54,853 nucleotides of DNA from Geomonas silvestris (GCF_014193515.1 NZ_BLXX01000019.1:1-54853); one strand, 5' to 3'. Numbered from the stretch's first letter, positions 7,009-15,850 are shown. The notes: a model not told the origin generated them from the letters alone. Made by a program: numbers and translations.

Positions 7009-8247
7009 TTACTGGTACTGGATGTAGAGCGGTTTCGGATTGAGCTTCAGCACGTCCGCCGGGGCAAGCAGCGGGTCGCCCTTCTTGGTGTCGTTGTGGT
7101 AGAAGAGCTTGAACCCGGTGAACTCGACCGGTTCGGAGACGATGTAGTCCTTGTACGAGTCGCGCTTGAGCCACGGGGCGCCCCAGCCGTCCATGTTCAT
7201 GACGATATCCACCTCGGGACGCAGCACGATGTTCTTCGAGTTGGTCACGCCGTTGCGGGTGAAGCGGTGCACGATGAAGACCTTCGGCGGGAGGTTGTAC
7301 TTCTTCACCAGATCCCTGAGGTAACCAGAGGCGTAGTTGATGTCGGCGGCGTCATAGGTGCCGATCTTGGTACCGGGGCGCTTCTTGCTCGAGATAAGGT
7401 TGAACTCCGGGTCGATGCCGAGATGCACATCGGGATTTTTCAGCAGCCATTCGAAGCGCGGCAGCAGGGCACGGATGTTGTCGTGGCCGGTCTGAATGTC
7501 GATAAAGAGGATGGCACCGGACTCCTTGGCCCAGCCGTAGACCTTGTTGATGACATCGTCGGGCATGACCATCCGGTAGAGCCCTGCCTTGCCCGGTTCG
7601 CCCTGGGCGACGACGGCGATCAGGTGCAGCGCCGGCTGCACCGGATGGGAGGGATCCGCCTTCTGCCAGTTCGCCACTTCGCGCTTGAGCCTCTGCAGCA
7701 TCTCGTCCTTCGGATATTCACCCAAGGCGCCCATCCGCTTAGAGAGCGGGTTGCCGTAGTAGGCCACAATCCTTTTCTGGGGGAGGATCGAGCCGGGAAG
7801 CGGAGCGGGATGCTTCACCGGCCACCCCTTGCGCGCCGCAAAGTCCGGGTCCTCGCCGGCGAGGTACTTTTTCGCCGGGGCCGCTTGGGCGGCTCCACCC
7901 TTAGCCCCTTTCTTGTTCGCCTTTTTCCCGGCACTGCTGTTCTGGTTGAAGGTCGCTGGGGCGGGAGCGCCGGGAGCGGTCACAGCGGCGGGGGGCGTAG
8001 CCTTTTGGTCCGGAGCGGTGCCAGGAGCCGGGACCGCGGGGGACGCTGCGTTGGGTGCCTGTGCCGCGGGGGACTGGGGGGGCTGCTGGGCGGTGCTGGA
8101 ATTGCCGATTTTCAGTGTCTCCGCCGCAGCGGGTTTGGCAGTCGGCTTGGCGTCCTTGCACCCGGCCAGCGAGAGCGGCAGGGCCAGCAGGGAGCAGAGC
8201 AGGAAGGCCAGGGCCTTCGGGGTGCGAATGGTATGCTGATGCTTCAC
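7009..8247 (-). CDS. Secreted lipoprotein with Pro/Ala-rich linker and a barrel-like C-terminal domain
   Basis: 412 aa. N-terminal basic stretch, hydrophobic segment and lipobox LSLAGC (Cys30) predict export and lipidation. Residues ~35-125 are a low-complexity Ala/Pro/Gln linker, typical of a tether across the periplasm or on the cell surface. The C-terminal ~280 residues form a compact globular domain with motifs RIVAYYGNP, LHLIAVVAQG, GAILFIDIQTGHDN, HLGIDPEFNL and VDIVMNMDGWG; alternating strand and helix character and acidic residues at strand ends recall a TIM-barrel glycosidase-like fold. I do not recognise a characterised relative. It is transcribed alone and is convergent with the NRDE gene. 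Confidence 0.75.
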   Translation of the reverse strand: MKHQHTIRTPKALAFLLCSLLALPLSLAGCKDAKPTAKPAAAETLKIGNSSTAQQPPQSPAAQAPNAASPAVPAPGTAPDQKATPPAAVTAPGAPAPATFNQNSSAGKKANKKGAKGGAAQAAPAKKYLAGEDPDFAARKGWPVKHPAPLPGSILPQKRIVAYYGNPLSKRMGALGEYPKDEMLQRLKREVANWQKADPSHPVQPALHLIAVVAQGEPGKAGLYRMVMPDDVINKVYGWAKESGAILFIDIQTGHDNIRALLPRFEWLLKNPDVHLGIDPEFNLISSKKRPGTKIGTYDAADINYASGYLRDLVKKYNLPPKVFIVHRFTRNGVTNSKNIVLRPEVDIVMNMDGWGAPWLKRDSYKDYIVSEPVEFTGFKLFYHNDTKKGDPLLAPADVLKLNPKPLYIQYQ

Positions 8248-8817
8248 GTAGACTCCTTAACGTATAGTGATGCCCAAGGGCCTCGTCACATCCGCCCCGC
8301 TTCAGCTGCGGCACGTGGCGGAGGCTGCCTGGATGGTTACTGCGCGGCCCTTTGTGAGATTTGACGACGTGCGATGTCTTGCGAACGGCCGAGTCAACAT
8401 GGGAGGAGCGCCCGTGGGCGCCGCCGATGAGGTGCGGGCTGCCATTTTTGCACCGGTTCACCCGCGAAAGGTTCAGGCTTTCGGTACTTTAACCTGTTTG
8501 CCGGTGTGGTGTCAACAAAAGAGGGGATCTTTTTTTGCAGTAGACATGCCCGCAGCTCGCTGCGGCTCTCCCCGGAGGAGTTGTTGTATGGTTGGGGGGG
8601 GATAATTAAACCAAATTGTGTGTTTCGTCTTCTTCGTGGAACCTCCTCGCTCTGGACGCTCAAGTCTCAAGATTATCAAAGCACTGTTCCTACTTGCGCA
8701 ATAATGACCATTGACTGGATCTTATCCTGGATGGTATGCTCACGCCTCGGAAAAGTGTATCCTTCGTGGGATGGTTGTGCTCGCAGGAAAAATTTAATTG
8801 AATTGAGGAGGTGTCTG
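8248..8817. other. Divergent intergenic region, 570 bp
   Basis: Between the leftward lipoprotein gene and the rightward ABC operon. It holds the rightward promoter candidate at 8711-8740. The frame open upstream of the binding-protein GTG is not protein-like and is treated as non-coding. No riboswitch fold was recognised by eye. Confidence 0.5.
8711..8740 (+). promoter_or_regulatory. Candidate sigma-70 promoter of the ABC importer operon
   Basis: TTGACT (8711-8716), 18-bp spacer, TATGCT (8735-8740); about 70 nt before the GTG start at 8818. Confidence 0.5.
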
Positions 8818-9822
8818 GTGAGTAAGAGATTGAGCATGGTGTTGAGCTTTCTCGCGGTTTCTCTGATGTGCGCTGCCACTGCTTTCGCGGCCGCTCCGCA
8901 GGGCAAGGTGGTGATCGGTATTTCCAAGATCGTTTCCCACCCGGCCCTGGACGCGGTGGTAAAAGGTGTGCAGGACGAACTGGCCGCTGCCAAGATGAAT
9001 GCGACCTTCGACGTGCAGAACGCCAACGGTGACATGAACGCCGCCGCCTCCATCGCCAACAAGTTCCAGTCCGAGAAGGTTAACCTCGCCGTAGGCGTTG
9101 CCACTCCGACCGCCCAGGCCCTGGTGAACACCCTGAAGAACACCCCGATCGTCTTCTCGGCGGTGACCGATCCGGTGAAGGCTGGCCTGGTCACCTCCCT
9201 GAAAAAAGGTGACAAGAACGTCACCGGTGTCTCTGACATGACGCCGGTCAAGCAGCAGATCGAGCTGCTGATGCGGATGAAGAAGATCAAGAGGCTTGGC
9301 CACATCTACACCAGCTCCGAAGAGAACGCCGTCGTGCTGGCGAACATCGTGAAGCAGGTCTGCAAGGAGATGCATATCGAGTTCGTCGAGGCCACCGTTA
9401 CCAAGTCTGCCGAAGTGAAGCAGGCCACCGAGTCGATCATCCGCCGCGTCGATGCCATCTACATCTCCACCGACAACACCGTGGTCTCCGCCCTGAGCGC
9501 CGTGACCGATGTTGCCATGAAGCACAAGGTGCCCGTCATGTCTGCCGATCCGAGTTCCTCGGAGACCTACGACGTCCTGGCCGCCTGGGGCTTTGACTAC
9601 TACAAGATGGGCCGCGCAACCGGCAAGCTGATCATCGAGATCCTGAAAGGGAAGAAGCCCGAGCAGATCCCGACCCGCTTCATGACCAAGGCTTCCGACG
9701 TGGACCTGATGATCAACCTGGACGTCGCCAAGAAGCTGGGGATCAAGGTACCCGCCGACCTGGTTAAGGTTGCCAATACCGTGAAGGAAAACGGGAAGCT
9801 GACCAAGAAACAGGCGAAGTAA
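8818..9822 (+). CDS. ABC transporter substrate-binding protein (PF04392 / TrpX-like)
   Basis: 334 aa. GTG start chosen because GAGGAGG lies 6 nt upstream and the protein then opens with a classic signal peptide (MSKRLSMVLSF... ending near AFAAA). The mature part has the two-lobed binding-protein pattern of this family: VVIGISKIVSHPALDAVVKG, TPTAQAL, PIVFSAVTDPVKAGLV, NVTGVSD, LGHIYTSSEENAV, DAIYISTDNTV and the late ASDVDLMINLDVAKKLG. The family takes up aromatic amino acids in some Firmicutes (TrpX); the substrate here is not known. Followed by permease and ATPase genes on the same strand. Confidence 0.9.
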   Translation: MSKRLSMVLSFLAVSLMCAATAFAAAPQGKVVIGISKIVSHPALDAVVKGVQDELAAAKMNATFDVQNANGDMNAAASIANKFQSEKVNLAVGVATPTAQALVNTLKNTPIVFSAVTDPVKAGLVTSLKKGDKNVTGVSDMTPVKQQIELLMRMKKIKRLGHIYTSSEENAVVLANIVKQVCKEMHIEFVEATVTKSAEVKQATESIIRRVDAIYISTDNTVVSALSAVTDVAMKHKVPVMSADPSSSETYDVLAAWGFDYYKMGRATGKLIIEILKGKKPEQIPTRFMTKASDVDLMINLDVAKKLGIKVPADLVKVANTVKENGKLTKKQAK

Positions 9823-9896
9823 CTCCTGACACTGGCGCAAGCGGGGACCATGGTACCCCGGTCGCTGCCGGGTATCACCCCGGATGTACGTTAACG

Positions 9897-9922
9897 CCCG
9901 GCAGCCCTCTTGGGTTGCCGGG
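9897..9922 (+). other. Intercistronic hairpin between binding protein and permease
   Basis: CCCGGCAGCC / GGTTGCCGGG with a short loop and only a weak downstream T stretch (TTATTTT). Hairpins in this position usually protect the binding-protein mRNA or partly stop transcription, giving more binding protein than permease; that role is inferred. Confidence 0.55.
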
Positions 9923-9961
9923 CCGTAGTTATTTTAAGACAAAAGGGTAAACGGTTTCGCT

Positions 9962-10870
9962 ATGATAGAAGGAATTTTCGTAGAAGGTCTTATCTACGGC
10001 ATAATGGTCCTCGGCGTTTTCATCTCCTTCCGTATCCTCGATTTCCCCGACCTTACGGTTGATGGCTCCTTTCCCCTGGGCGCGGCCCTCATGGTGCAGT
10101 GCCTGCTCATGGGTATGAACGGCTGGCTGGCGCTTCTGGTCGCGTTCGCCGGTGGCGTGGTCGCCGGGATGATCACTGCGGTGATCCACAACCACCTGAA
10201 AGTGCCCAACCTGCTTGCCGGTATTCTCACCATGACCATGCTCTACTCGGTCAACATACGCATCCTGGGCAACCGGGCCAACGTGCCGATCCTCAAACAC
10301 GAGACCCTGCTCACCCAGGTAACCGACCGGCTCACCGGCATCATCCCTGACGAATACATCCTGCTGGTGTTCTTCCTTGCCGTGGCCTTGGTCGTCAAGG
10401 TGCTTCTGGACCTCTTCTTCAGGACCGACCTGGGGCTGACCATGGGGGCGATGGGGAACAACGAGCAGATGGTGATCTCGCAGGGGGTCGATCCCCGCAC
10501 CCTGAAGACCGTCGGCGTCGGCCTCTCCAACGGCCTGGTGGCCCTCTCCGGCGCCTTTGCCGCCCAATACCTGGGCTTCGCCGACGTCGGGCTCGGTCAG
10601 GGGATCATCGTCTCGGGTCTCGCTTCGGTGATGATCGGCGAGTTCCTGGTGTTGAAGAGTAACCGCATCGGGGTGCTTACCTTCTGCGCCCTGGCCGGCT
10701 CCATCCTGTTCTACGCGGTCATGTACCTTGGCCGCTACTACGGCTACGTGATCAACATGACCCCGAGCGACCTGAACCTGATCAAGGGGGTTCTCATCAT
10801 CTGCCTGTTGATCCTGACCCAGTTCACCAAGCTCAAGAAAATCGGAATTAAGGCGGTGGTTGCAAAATGA
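9962..10870 (+). CDS. ABC transporter permease (BPD_transp_2 family)
   Basis: 302 aa, very hydrophobic, with about eight membrane segments. Motifs typical of the branched-chain/TrpY permease family: RILDFPDLTVDGSFPLGAA near the N-terminus, LGLTMGAMGNNEQM and the cytoplasmic coupling region around GVGLSNGLVALSGAF. It starts after the intercistronic hairpin and overlaps the ATPase gene by 4 bp (ATGA), so the two are translationally coupled. Works with the preceding binding protein and following ATPase as one importer. Confidence 0.9.
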   Translation: MIEGIFVEGLIYGIMVLGVFISFRILDFPDLTVDGSFPLGAALMVQCLLMGMNGWLALLVAFAGGVVAGMITAVIHNHLKVPNLLAGILTMTMLYSVNIRILGNRANVPILKHETLLTQVTDRLTGIIPDEYILLVFFLAVALVVKVLLDLFFRTDLGLTMGAMGNNEQMVISQGVDPRTLKTVGVGLSNGLVALSGAFAAQYLGFADVGLGQGIIVSGLASVMIGEFLVLKSNRIGVLTFCALAGSILFYAVMYLGRYYGYVINMTPSDLNLIKGVLIICLLILTQFTKLKKIGIKAVVAK

Positions 10871-11664
10871 TAGAACTCAAGAACGTTTCCATCGTCTTCA
10901 ACCAGGGGACGGTCAACGAGAACCAGGCGCTTTCCAATATCAACCTGAAGGTGAAGGAAGGCGATTTCATCACCATCATCGGCAGCAACGGCGCGGGCAA
11001 GTCGACACTTTTCAACACCATCGCCGGCACCCACCTCCCAAGCCGCGGCGAGATCCTGGTCAACGACCGCAACGTGACCCGCGACCCGGAGTACAAGCGC
11101 GCCCAGTACATCGGCCGCATCTTCCAGAACCCTACGCTTGGCACTGCGAGCAACATGAGCCTGGAAGACAACATGATGATCACCTACAAAAAGGGTTTCA
11201 AGTGGCTCAAGCGCAGCCTGAACAACAAGATGCGCGAGTACTTCAAGACCGAGCTGGTACAGCTGCGCATGGGGCTTGAGGACCGGATGAAGGAGAACCT
11301 GGTGATGTTCTCCGGCGGGCAGCGCCAGGCGATCACCCTTTTGATGATGGTGCTCTCGAAGCCGGCCCTGATCCTGCTGGACGAGCACACGGCGGCGCTC
11401 GACCCGAAGAACGCCGAGATCATCCTGGAGCTCACCAACAAGTTCATCAAGGAGCAGAAGCTGACCTCCATGATGATCACCCACAACATGAGCCACGCCA
11501 TCGAGTTCGGCAACCGCCTGCTCATGATGGACAAGGGCGAGATCATCTTCGACATCGAGGGCGAGGCGAAAAAGGCGCTCACCGTGGAGAAGCTGATCCA
11601 GAAGTTCCATGAGCTGCGCCACAAGAGCTTCGAGAACGACCGTACCCTCCTGTCAGAGGAGTAG
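10867..11664 (+). CDS. ABC transporter ATP-binding protein
   Basis: 265 aa. Walker A GSNGAGKST (about 39-47), Q-loop in RIFQNP, signature FSGGQRQA (about 149-156), Walker B ALILLDEHTAAL (about 169-180) and switch His in MMITHNMS. All catalytic elements are intact. Overlaps the permease by 4 bp and is followed by a terminator at 11725-11757, closing the operon. Confidence 0.93.
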   Translation: MIELKNVSIVFNQGTVNENQALSNINLKVKEGDFITIIGSNGAGKSTLFNTIAGTHLPSRGEILVNDRNVTRDPEYKRAQYIGRIFQNPTLGTASNMSLEDNMMITYKKGFKWLKRSLNNKMREYFKTELVQLRMGLEDRMKENLVMFSGGQRQAITLLMMVLSKPALILLDEHTAALDPKNAEIILELTNKFIKEQKLTSMMITHNMSHAIEFGNRLLMMDKGEIIFDIEGEAKKALTVEKLIQKFHELRHKSFENDRTLLSEE

Positions 11665-11724
11665 GGAGTTCGCGAGGTCGGCCGCCTGTCTGGGAGCCGG
11701 CCAGAACGAGCATACGCAGGTGGG

Positions 11725-11757
11725 AAAAGGGCGAGCCTTAGGTCCGCCCTTTTCTTT
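11725..11757 (+). terminator. Intrinsic terminator of the ABC importer operon
   Basis: AAAAGGGCG / CGCCCTTTT stem followed by CTTTTG. Confidence 0.8.
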
Positions 11758-11853
11758 TGTCCGCCTCTCCACGCACGACGTTGCGCCCAGGTTCGATCAC
11801 CCCAGATATAAATTCCGGCAGGTCAAATGCCGGCGGCCGAACTCCATAAAGAG

Positions 11854-11883
11854 TTGACAGTTGGGGCAGGTGCGTTGTATGAG
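11854..11883 (+). promoter_or_regulatory. Candidate sigma-70 promoter for hisI-hisG
   Basis: TTGACA (11854-11859), 18-bp spacer, TATGAG (11878-11883) preceded by TTG. It lies about 40 bp before the hisI ATG. A small hairpin CCGGCA/TGCCGG sits just upstream, within 11814-11833. Confidence 0.5.
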
Positions 11884-11926
11884 GAATAACTTTTTTGTGA
11901 ATACGGCAGCGCAAGGACTGGGAAAC

Positions 11927-12304
11927 ATGATCAAGATCGACTTTGAGAAGATGGGCGGATTGATCCCGGCGGTTATCCAGGACGCCGAGAGTGGCGAAGT
12001 ACTGATGGTGGCGTTCATGGACGAGAAGACCCTGAACCTCACCCTGGAGTCCGGCAAGACCTGGTTCTTCAGCCGTACCAGGAACAAGTACTGGATGAAG
12101 GGTGAAGAGTCCGGCAACACCCAGGAAGTGGTCGAGGTGCTCACCGACTGTGACGCGGACACGGTGGTCATCAAGGTGAAGCAGAACGGCCCCGCCGCCT
12201 GCCACACCGGCAACCGGAGCTGCTTCTACGTGAAGTACGAAAACGGCACCTGGGTCGAGCACTCCAACCCGCTCTTCGATCCTTCGCAGGTCTACAAAAA
12301 ATAA
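11927..12304 (+). CDS. hisI: Phosphoribosyl-AMP cyclohydrolase
   Basis: 125 aa, the normal length of the monofunctional enzyme (no HisE pyrophosphohydrolase domain). It opens the adenine ring of phosphoribosyl-AMP in the third step of histidine synthesis. Signature residues: [34 protein letters not shown], the metal-binding acidic run DCDADTV, and the zinc cysteines in [14 protein letters not shown] at 11927 follows AAGGA at a suitable distance; the in-frame upstream codons are not conserved-looking. hisG follows 102 bp downstream on the same strand. Confidence 0.96.
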   Translation: MIKIDFEKMGGLIPAVIQDAESGEVLMVAFMDEKTLNLTLESGKTWFFSRTRNKYWMKGEESGNTQEVVEVLTDCDADTVVIKVKQNGPAACHTGNRSCFYVKYENGTWVEHSNPLFDPSQVYKK

Positions 12305-12406
12305 CAATCCGCCCGGGCGGAGGTGCTCCAGAAGAAGCCCCGCTGTCCGGCGGGTGTTGCCGCGCGGAGCCTGCCGCCTTTCCGGAAAACTGAAAGGGGT
12401 GTTGCA

Positions 12407-13282
12407 ATGGAAAGTGTACTGAAGTTGGGTATCCCGAAAGGAAGTCTGGAAACAGCAACGGTAGAGCTCTTCAAGAAAGCGGGGTGGCAGATCGGCATCT
12501 CGTCGCGCAGCTATTTCCCGACCATCGACGACGACGAGATCAAGTGCTCCCTCATGCGTCCGCAGGAGATGGCGAAGTACGTGGAGCGCGGGACCATCGA
12601 TGTCGGTATCGCCGGCCGCGACTGGGTGCGGGAGAACGAATCGGATGTCTTCGAATTGTGCGAGATGGTGTACTCGAAGGTCTCGCGCCGTCCGGCCCGC
12701 TGGGTGCTGGTGGTAAACGGCGATTCCAAGGTGCAGGGACCGGAAGATCTGCGCGGCGCGACCATCTCCACCGAACTGGTCGGCTTCACCAAGCGCTACT
12801 TTGCCGAGCGCAACATCCCGGTCAACGTGGAGTTCTCTTGGGGTGCCACCGAGGCGAAGGTCGTGGAAGGGCTTTGCGACGCGATCGTCGAAGTGACCGA
12901 GACCGGTTCCACCATCAAGGCGAACGGCCTGCGCATCGTCTCCGAGCTGATGGAGTCGGTGCCGGTGATGATCGTCAACAAGGCGGCCTGGGCCGATCCC
13001 TGGCGGCGCGCCAAGATCGAGCAGATTGCCACGCTTTTGCAGTCTGCGCTGCGCGCCGAGGGGATGGTAGGCCTCAAGATGAACGCCCCCGGCGATCGGG
13101 TTGCCGCCATTACCGAAATCATCCCCAGCCTCAATCGCCCGACCGTGGCGCACCTGCACAATTCGGACTGGGTTTCTATCGAGAGCATCATGCCCGAAAA
13201 GGAAGTGCGCCGCATCGTCCCGGAGCTCCTCAAGCTGGGCGCGGAAGGAATTGTGGAGTACTCGCTCAACAAGATCATCTAA
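12407..13282 (+). CDS. hisG: ATP phosphoribosyltransferase, long form
   Basis: 291 aa, the length of the long HisG form, which carries its own ACT-like C-terminal domain for histidine feedback inhibition and does not need HisZ. Motifs: [11 protein letters not shown] at the start, [21 protein letters not shown], the PRPP-binding segment [15 protein letters not shown], and the regulatory tail [24 protein letters not shown]. It catalyses the first committed step of histidine synthesis. ATG 12407 is preceded by AAAGGGG; the open upstream frame is low-quality. A terminator follows at 13314. Confidence 0.96.
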   Translation: MESVLKLGIPKGSLETATVELFKKAGWQIGISSRSYFPTIDDDEIKCSLMRPQEMAKYVERGTIDVGIAGRDWVRENESDVFELCEMVYSKVSRRPARWVLVVNGDSKVQGPEDLRGATISTELVGFTKRYFAERNIPVNVEFSWGATEAKVVEGLCDAIVEVTETGSTIKANGLRIVSELMESVPVMIVNKAAWADPWRRAKIEQIATLLQSALRAEGMVGLKMNAPGDRVAAITEIIPSLNRPTVAHLHNSDWVSIESIMPEKEVRRIVPELLKLGAEGIVEYSLNKII

Positions 13283-13313
13283 AGACGGGAGAGCTCTCTC
13301 TTCCCGAAGATCG

Positions 13314-13347
13314 AAAAGGCCGCTCCTTGCCAGGGACGGCCTTTTTT
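13314..13347 (+). terminator. Intrinsic terminator after hisG
   Basis: AAAAGGCCG / CGGCCTTTTTTT stem with an interior loop, with seven T. Confidence 0.85.
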
Positions 13348-13529
13348 TATCACCATGCCTTGGGTTGCGGTTGCCCATCGTCTCGGGGGTTACCACCTGG
13401 TGCGCAGCTCTTGAACAAGGCAGAGATGGCCATTTTTAAAAGCGGTCTAATTTTAAGGCCTTCCGCTCGGCATGCTTCTTGATGTGCTTGCGTTAACGTT
13501 TGCGCCGGTTCTTCCAGAGGAGCGATGCC

Positions 13530-14018
13530 ATGGCACAAGAAATCCAAACGACCGTTGCCTCACCCGATTACGAAATCATCGGCAAAAAATCTTGGACCGC
13601 CTACCTTCCCCTGTTTGTCGTCTCGTTGCTGGTCATCCTGCTTGTCGCGCCGATTCTCGCCCTGATATCTCAACATCTGGCTGCGTTGTTCATCCTCGTT
13701 ATTACCGTGCACCTGATGTCCAGCGTACGGGCACTGCAAAGCATCTACCTTTATTACAACAGGACGGGAGTCTGGGTGAGCTACGGCTTTCTCCCCTGGA
13801 ACCGGGGAGGCTACGGGGTGAAGTGGCGCGACCTGGAAGGCGCCGTCTACTACACCAACTTTTCCAGCTGGATATTTAAGTCCTATACGGTTCGCATCAG
13901 CCACCGGTTTACCAAGACGAGCGAGATCTATCTCACCGACATGGCTCGTGGGGACCTTGCGGTTTCCAGAATAAATGAGTTGCACAGTCTACTCATAGGC
14001 AATGGCGACCTCAGCTGA
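13530..14018 (+). CDS. Small inner-membrane protein with bacterial-PH-like tail
   Basis: 162 aa. Two adjacent membrane segments (about residues 25-70: LFVVSLLVILLVAPILALI and LAALFILVITVHLMSS) are followed by a soluble region rich in beta-strand character (VWVSYGFLPWNRGGYGVKWRDLEGAVYY and YTVRISHRF). The layout resembles membrane proteins with bacterial PH-like domains, but that is a structural guess. ATG at 13530 is chosen because AGGAG ends 7 nt upstream; a longer start would put the ribosome site inside the gene. Function unknown. Closed by the terminator at 14038. Confidence 0.72.
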   Translation: MAQEIQTTVASPDYEIIGKKSWTAYLPLFVVSLLVILLVAPILALISQHLAALFILVITVHLMSSVRALQSIYLYYNRTGVWVSYGFLPWNRGGYGVKWRDLEGAVYYTNFSSWIFKSYTVRISHRFTKTSEIYLTDMARGDLAVSRINELHSLLIGNGDLS

Positions 14019-14037
14019 GTACTGCGACGGTTGTAAC

Positions 14038-14069
14038 AAAAACGGCGCCCTTTTACAGGCGCCGTTTTT
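14038..14069. terminator. Bidirectional terminator
   Basis: AAAAACGGCGCC / GGCGCCGTTTTT perfect stem with an 8-nt loop, between the membrane-protein gene (+) and rubrerythrin (-). Confidence 0.92.
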
Positions 14070-14126
14070 GTTTGTGGTAACTCGAGAGGATTCCGCGGCG
14101 CGAGCCGCGCAGTCGAGAGAACCGGA

Positions 14127-14627
14127 CTAGTCGATCAGAGTGAAGCGGTCCTTCACTGCACCGCAGACTTCGCACTTGTCCTGCGCCTGGTCGTACACGG
14201 TGTGACCGCAAACCTCGCAGACGTAGACCGGACGGGCGGCCAGGTCGCTCCCTCCCTGCACGGACTCGAGCGCGGCGTTGTACAGGTCGTAGTGCACCTT
14301 CTCGACGGCAAGCGCGTTGCGGAAGGAGATCTCCGCCGGCTTGTTGCCTTCCTGCTGGGCTTCTGCCAGGTAGGGCGGGTACATGGTCTCGAACTCGAAC
14401 CCTTCACCGGCCACGGCGGCCTTGAGGTTCTCAAGGGTGTTGTTGATGCCGCCCATGGCGCGCAGGTGGGCGTGAGCATGAACGGTCTCGGCGTGGGCCG
14501 CGGCGCGGAAGAGCTTGGCGACCTGGGGGTAGCCGTCTTTTTCAGCCTGCTTGGCGAATGCGAGATACTTGCGGTTGGCCTGGCTTTCGCCGGCAAAGGC
14601 ACCTGCGAGATTTTCTTTGGTTGCCAT
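14127..14627 (-). CDS. rbr: Rubrerythrin
   Basis: 166 aa. N-terminal four-helix ferritin-like domain with the di-iron ligands spread over AGESQANRKY (Glu14), HAETVHAHAH (Glu-x-x-His) and ALAVEKVHYDLY (Glu-x-x-His). The C-terminal rubredoxin-like domain has VCEVCGHT and KCEVCGAV, giving the FeS4 site. Rubrerythrins reduce hydrogen peroxide in anaerobes using electrons from rubredoxin-type donors; a free rubredoxin gene lies at 25158. A GGAGG-type site (read CCTCC at 14639-14643) precedes the start. The Fur-family regulator gene lies 293 bp upstream on the same strand, so peroxide-linked control is plausible. Confidence 0.95.
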   Translation of the reverse strand: MATKENLAGAFAGESQANRKYLAFAKQAEKDGYPQVAKLFRAAAHAETVHAHAHLRAMGGINNTLENLKAAVAGEGFEFETMYPPYLAEAQQEGNKPAEISFRNALAVEKVHYDLYNAALESVQGGSDLAARPVYVCEVCGHTVYDQAQDKCEVCGAVKDRFTLID

Positions 14628-14920
14628 CTAGTTACTACCTCCTTGGAATTGGGTGGGGGATCCACCTGGTGTTAATTGTGTCATGAATGCAGCAGCTCAA
14701 ACCTCGCCCTCTTATCGACATCCCTTCCCGACAACTGAATCCCGAATCTGATGACAATTGCAGGAAACAGCCGGCGGCTCTGGCCTTAGGTAAAGGCCGC
14801 TGCCTTAGTGCAATCCGGAATAGTTCCAGGCGAGCTGCAAAAAGAAACCGGCCAGGTAACCGGTGCCCGCAGCTGCGGCGCGTCTTGCTGATACGACGGT
14901 GAAAAACTGACGGTGGGGCG

Positions 14921-15319
14921 TTAACTGCTGCAGGTGCTGCAGAGACCGTAGTACTCGAAGCGTATGTCGTGCACTTTGAAGCCCGTGTGCTGCTCAACCA
15001 CCTTCGGCGGGACCAACGAGCTGTCAGTGAAGTCCTCGATCTTGCCGCAGCGGGTGCAGATGAGATTCAGGTGATCCTCGGTGTCGCGGTCATACCGGTT
15101 GTCCATCCCCTCGAACTCGAGTTCCTTCACCAAGCGCAGCCGTTTCAGAACTGCAAGGGTCGCATAAACCGTGGAGAGGCTGATGTTCGGATGCTCCTCG
15201 CGGCAGGCCTGGTAGATGCCGAGCGCGGAGGGGTGGCTGCGGTCCCGGGTGATGACCTCGACGATGCTGCGCCGCTGGGGTGTCAGCTTGCAACCGCTCT
15301 TTTTGAGCCCCTCGAGCAT
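14921..15319 (-). CDS. Fur-family regulator, PerR-like
   Basis: 132 aa, normal Fur-family length. Winged-helix part: KLTPQRRSIVEVITRDRSHPSALGIYQ and SLSTVYATLAVLKRL. Metal part: DHLNLICTRCGKIEDF with the first structural zinc CxxC, and a C-terminal YYGLCSTC for the second CxxC. The sequence alone cannot fully separate PerR from Fur, but the adjacent rubrerythrin favours peroxide sensing. A sigma-70 promoter with a perfect 9-3-9 palindrome just downstream of it lies in front of the gene, implying self-repression. Confidence 0.92.
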   Translation of the reverse strand: MLEGLKKSGCKLTPQRRSIVEVITRDRSHPSALGIYQACREEHPNISLSTVYATLAVLKRLRLVKELEFEGMDNRYDRDTEDHLNLICTRCGKIEDFTDSSLVPPKVVEQHTGFKVHDIRFEYYGLCSTCSS

Positions 15320-15358
15320 GGCTTGTTTGATGGCTGGACCGTTGATGGCTGCCTCCCT

Positions 15359-15379
15359 AATCAGGAATGGTTCCTGATT
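15359..15379. promoter_or_regulatory. Palindromic operator in front of the Fur-family gene
   Basis: AATCAGGAA TGG TTCCTGATT, perfect 9-bp arms around 3 bp. On the minus strand it begins 7 bp downstream of the -10 hexamer, so it covers the transcription start, a position typical for autorepression. Confidence 0.8.
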
Positions 15380-15386
15380 GGAGAGA

Positions 15387-15415
15387 TAAATACAGCCAGT
15401 GCGTCACATTGTCAA
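15387..15415 (-). promoter_or_regulatory. Sigma-70 promoter of the Fur-family gene
   Basis: On the minus strand TTGACA (15415-15410), 17-bp spacer, TATTTA (15392-15387). Confidence 0.72.
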
Positions 15416-15483
15416 TAACATTTTTATCTGGGGGCGGTGATGTGCCGGGGTTAGGTTAGCGGATGGTGGGGGTGGGTAGAGAG

Positions 15484-15522
15484 GCCAGCAAAGGCCACCC
15501 GTTTGAGGCGGCCTTTGCTGTG
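15484..15522. other. Strong inverted repeat without T tract
   Basis: AGCAAAGGCC / GGCCTTTGCT, 10-bp arms. It lies just downstream of the small periplasmic-protein gene (-), where a terminator is expected, but no run of T follows on that strand, so termination would be weak or assisted. Confidence 0.5.
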
Positions 15523-15538
15523 GACTGAGAGGTTACTG

Positions 15539-15850
15539 TCAGTGGCCCGGCTTCTCGAGGGCCTTCAGGGTCGCCTGGGCATCTTCCAGTTTCTGCTTGA
15601 GCGCTTTCACCTGGTCGAGTTGCGCCTGGTCGGCACCTTCCTTTTTCAGTGCGGCCTGGAGCTTCTTGATCTTGTGCTGCAAGCTGTCGACGTCCTGCGC
15701 GCAGTTCTTGAGCAGCATGTCGCACTCCTTGGCGCAATCCATGTTGCTCATCTCATGCTGTGCGGCGTGCTCGCCGGTGTGCTCCATTGCCAGCGCGGGT
15801 ACTGCGGAGAAAAGGGTGATGGCCATAAGTGCGGTGAGTGCTTTTTTCAT
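15539..15850 (-). CDS. Small secreted protein with Cys motif and coiled coil
   Basis: 103 aa. Signal peptide MKKALTALMAITLFSAVPALA; ATG 15850 has GGAGGAA in good position. The mature part has His/Glu-rich HTGEHAAQHE, then the motif MDCAKECDMLLKNC with three cysteines, then a heptad-like helix (KIKKLQAALKKEG, VKALKQKLEDAQATLKALEK) that predicts a coiled coil. Likely a periplasmic, possibly metal-responsive or disulfide-linked dimer. No characterised relative recognised. Confidence 0.75.
   Translation of the reverse strand: MKKALTALMAITLFSAVPALAMEHTGEHAAQHEMSNMDCAKECDMLLKNCAQDVDSLQHKIKKLQAALKKEGADQAQLDQVKALKQKLEDAQATLKALEKPGH

Noticed and set aside
8506..8817. N-terminal extension of the ABC binding protein
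   Set aside because: The translated extension is not protein-like, and a GTG with a strong GAGGAGG followed by a signal peptide lies at 8818.
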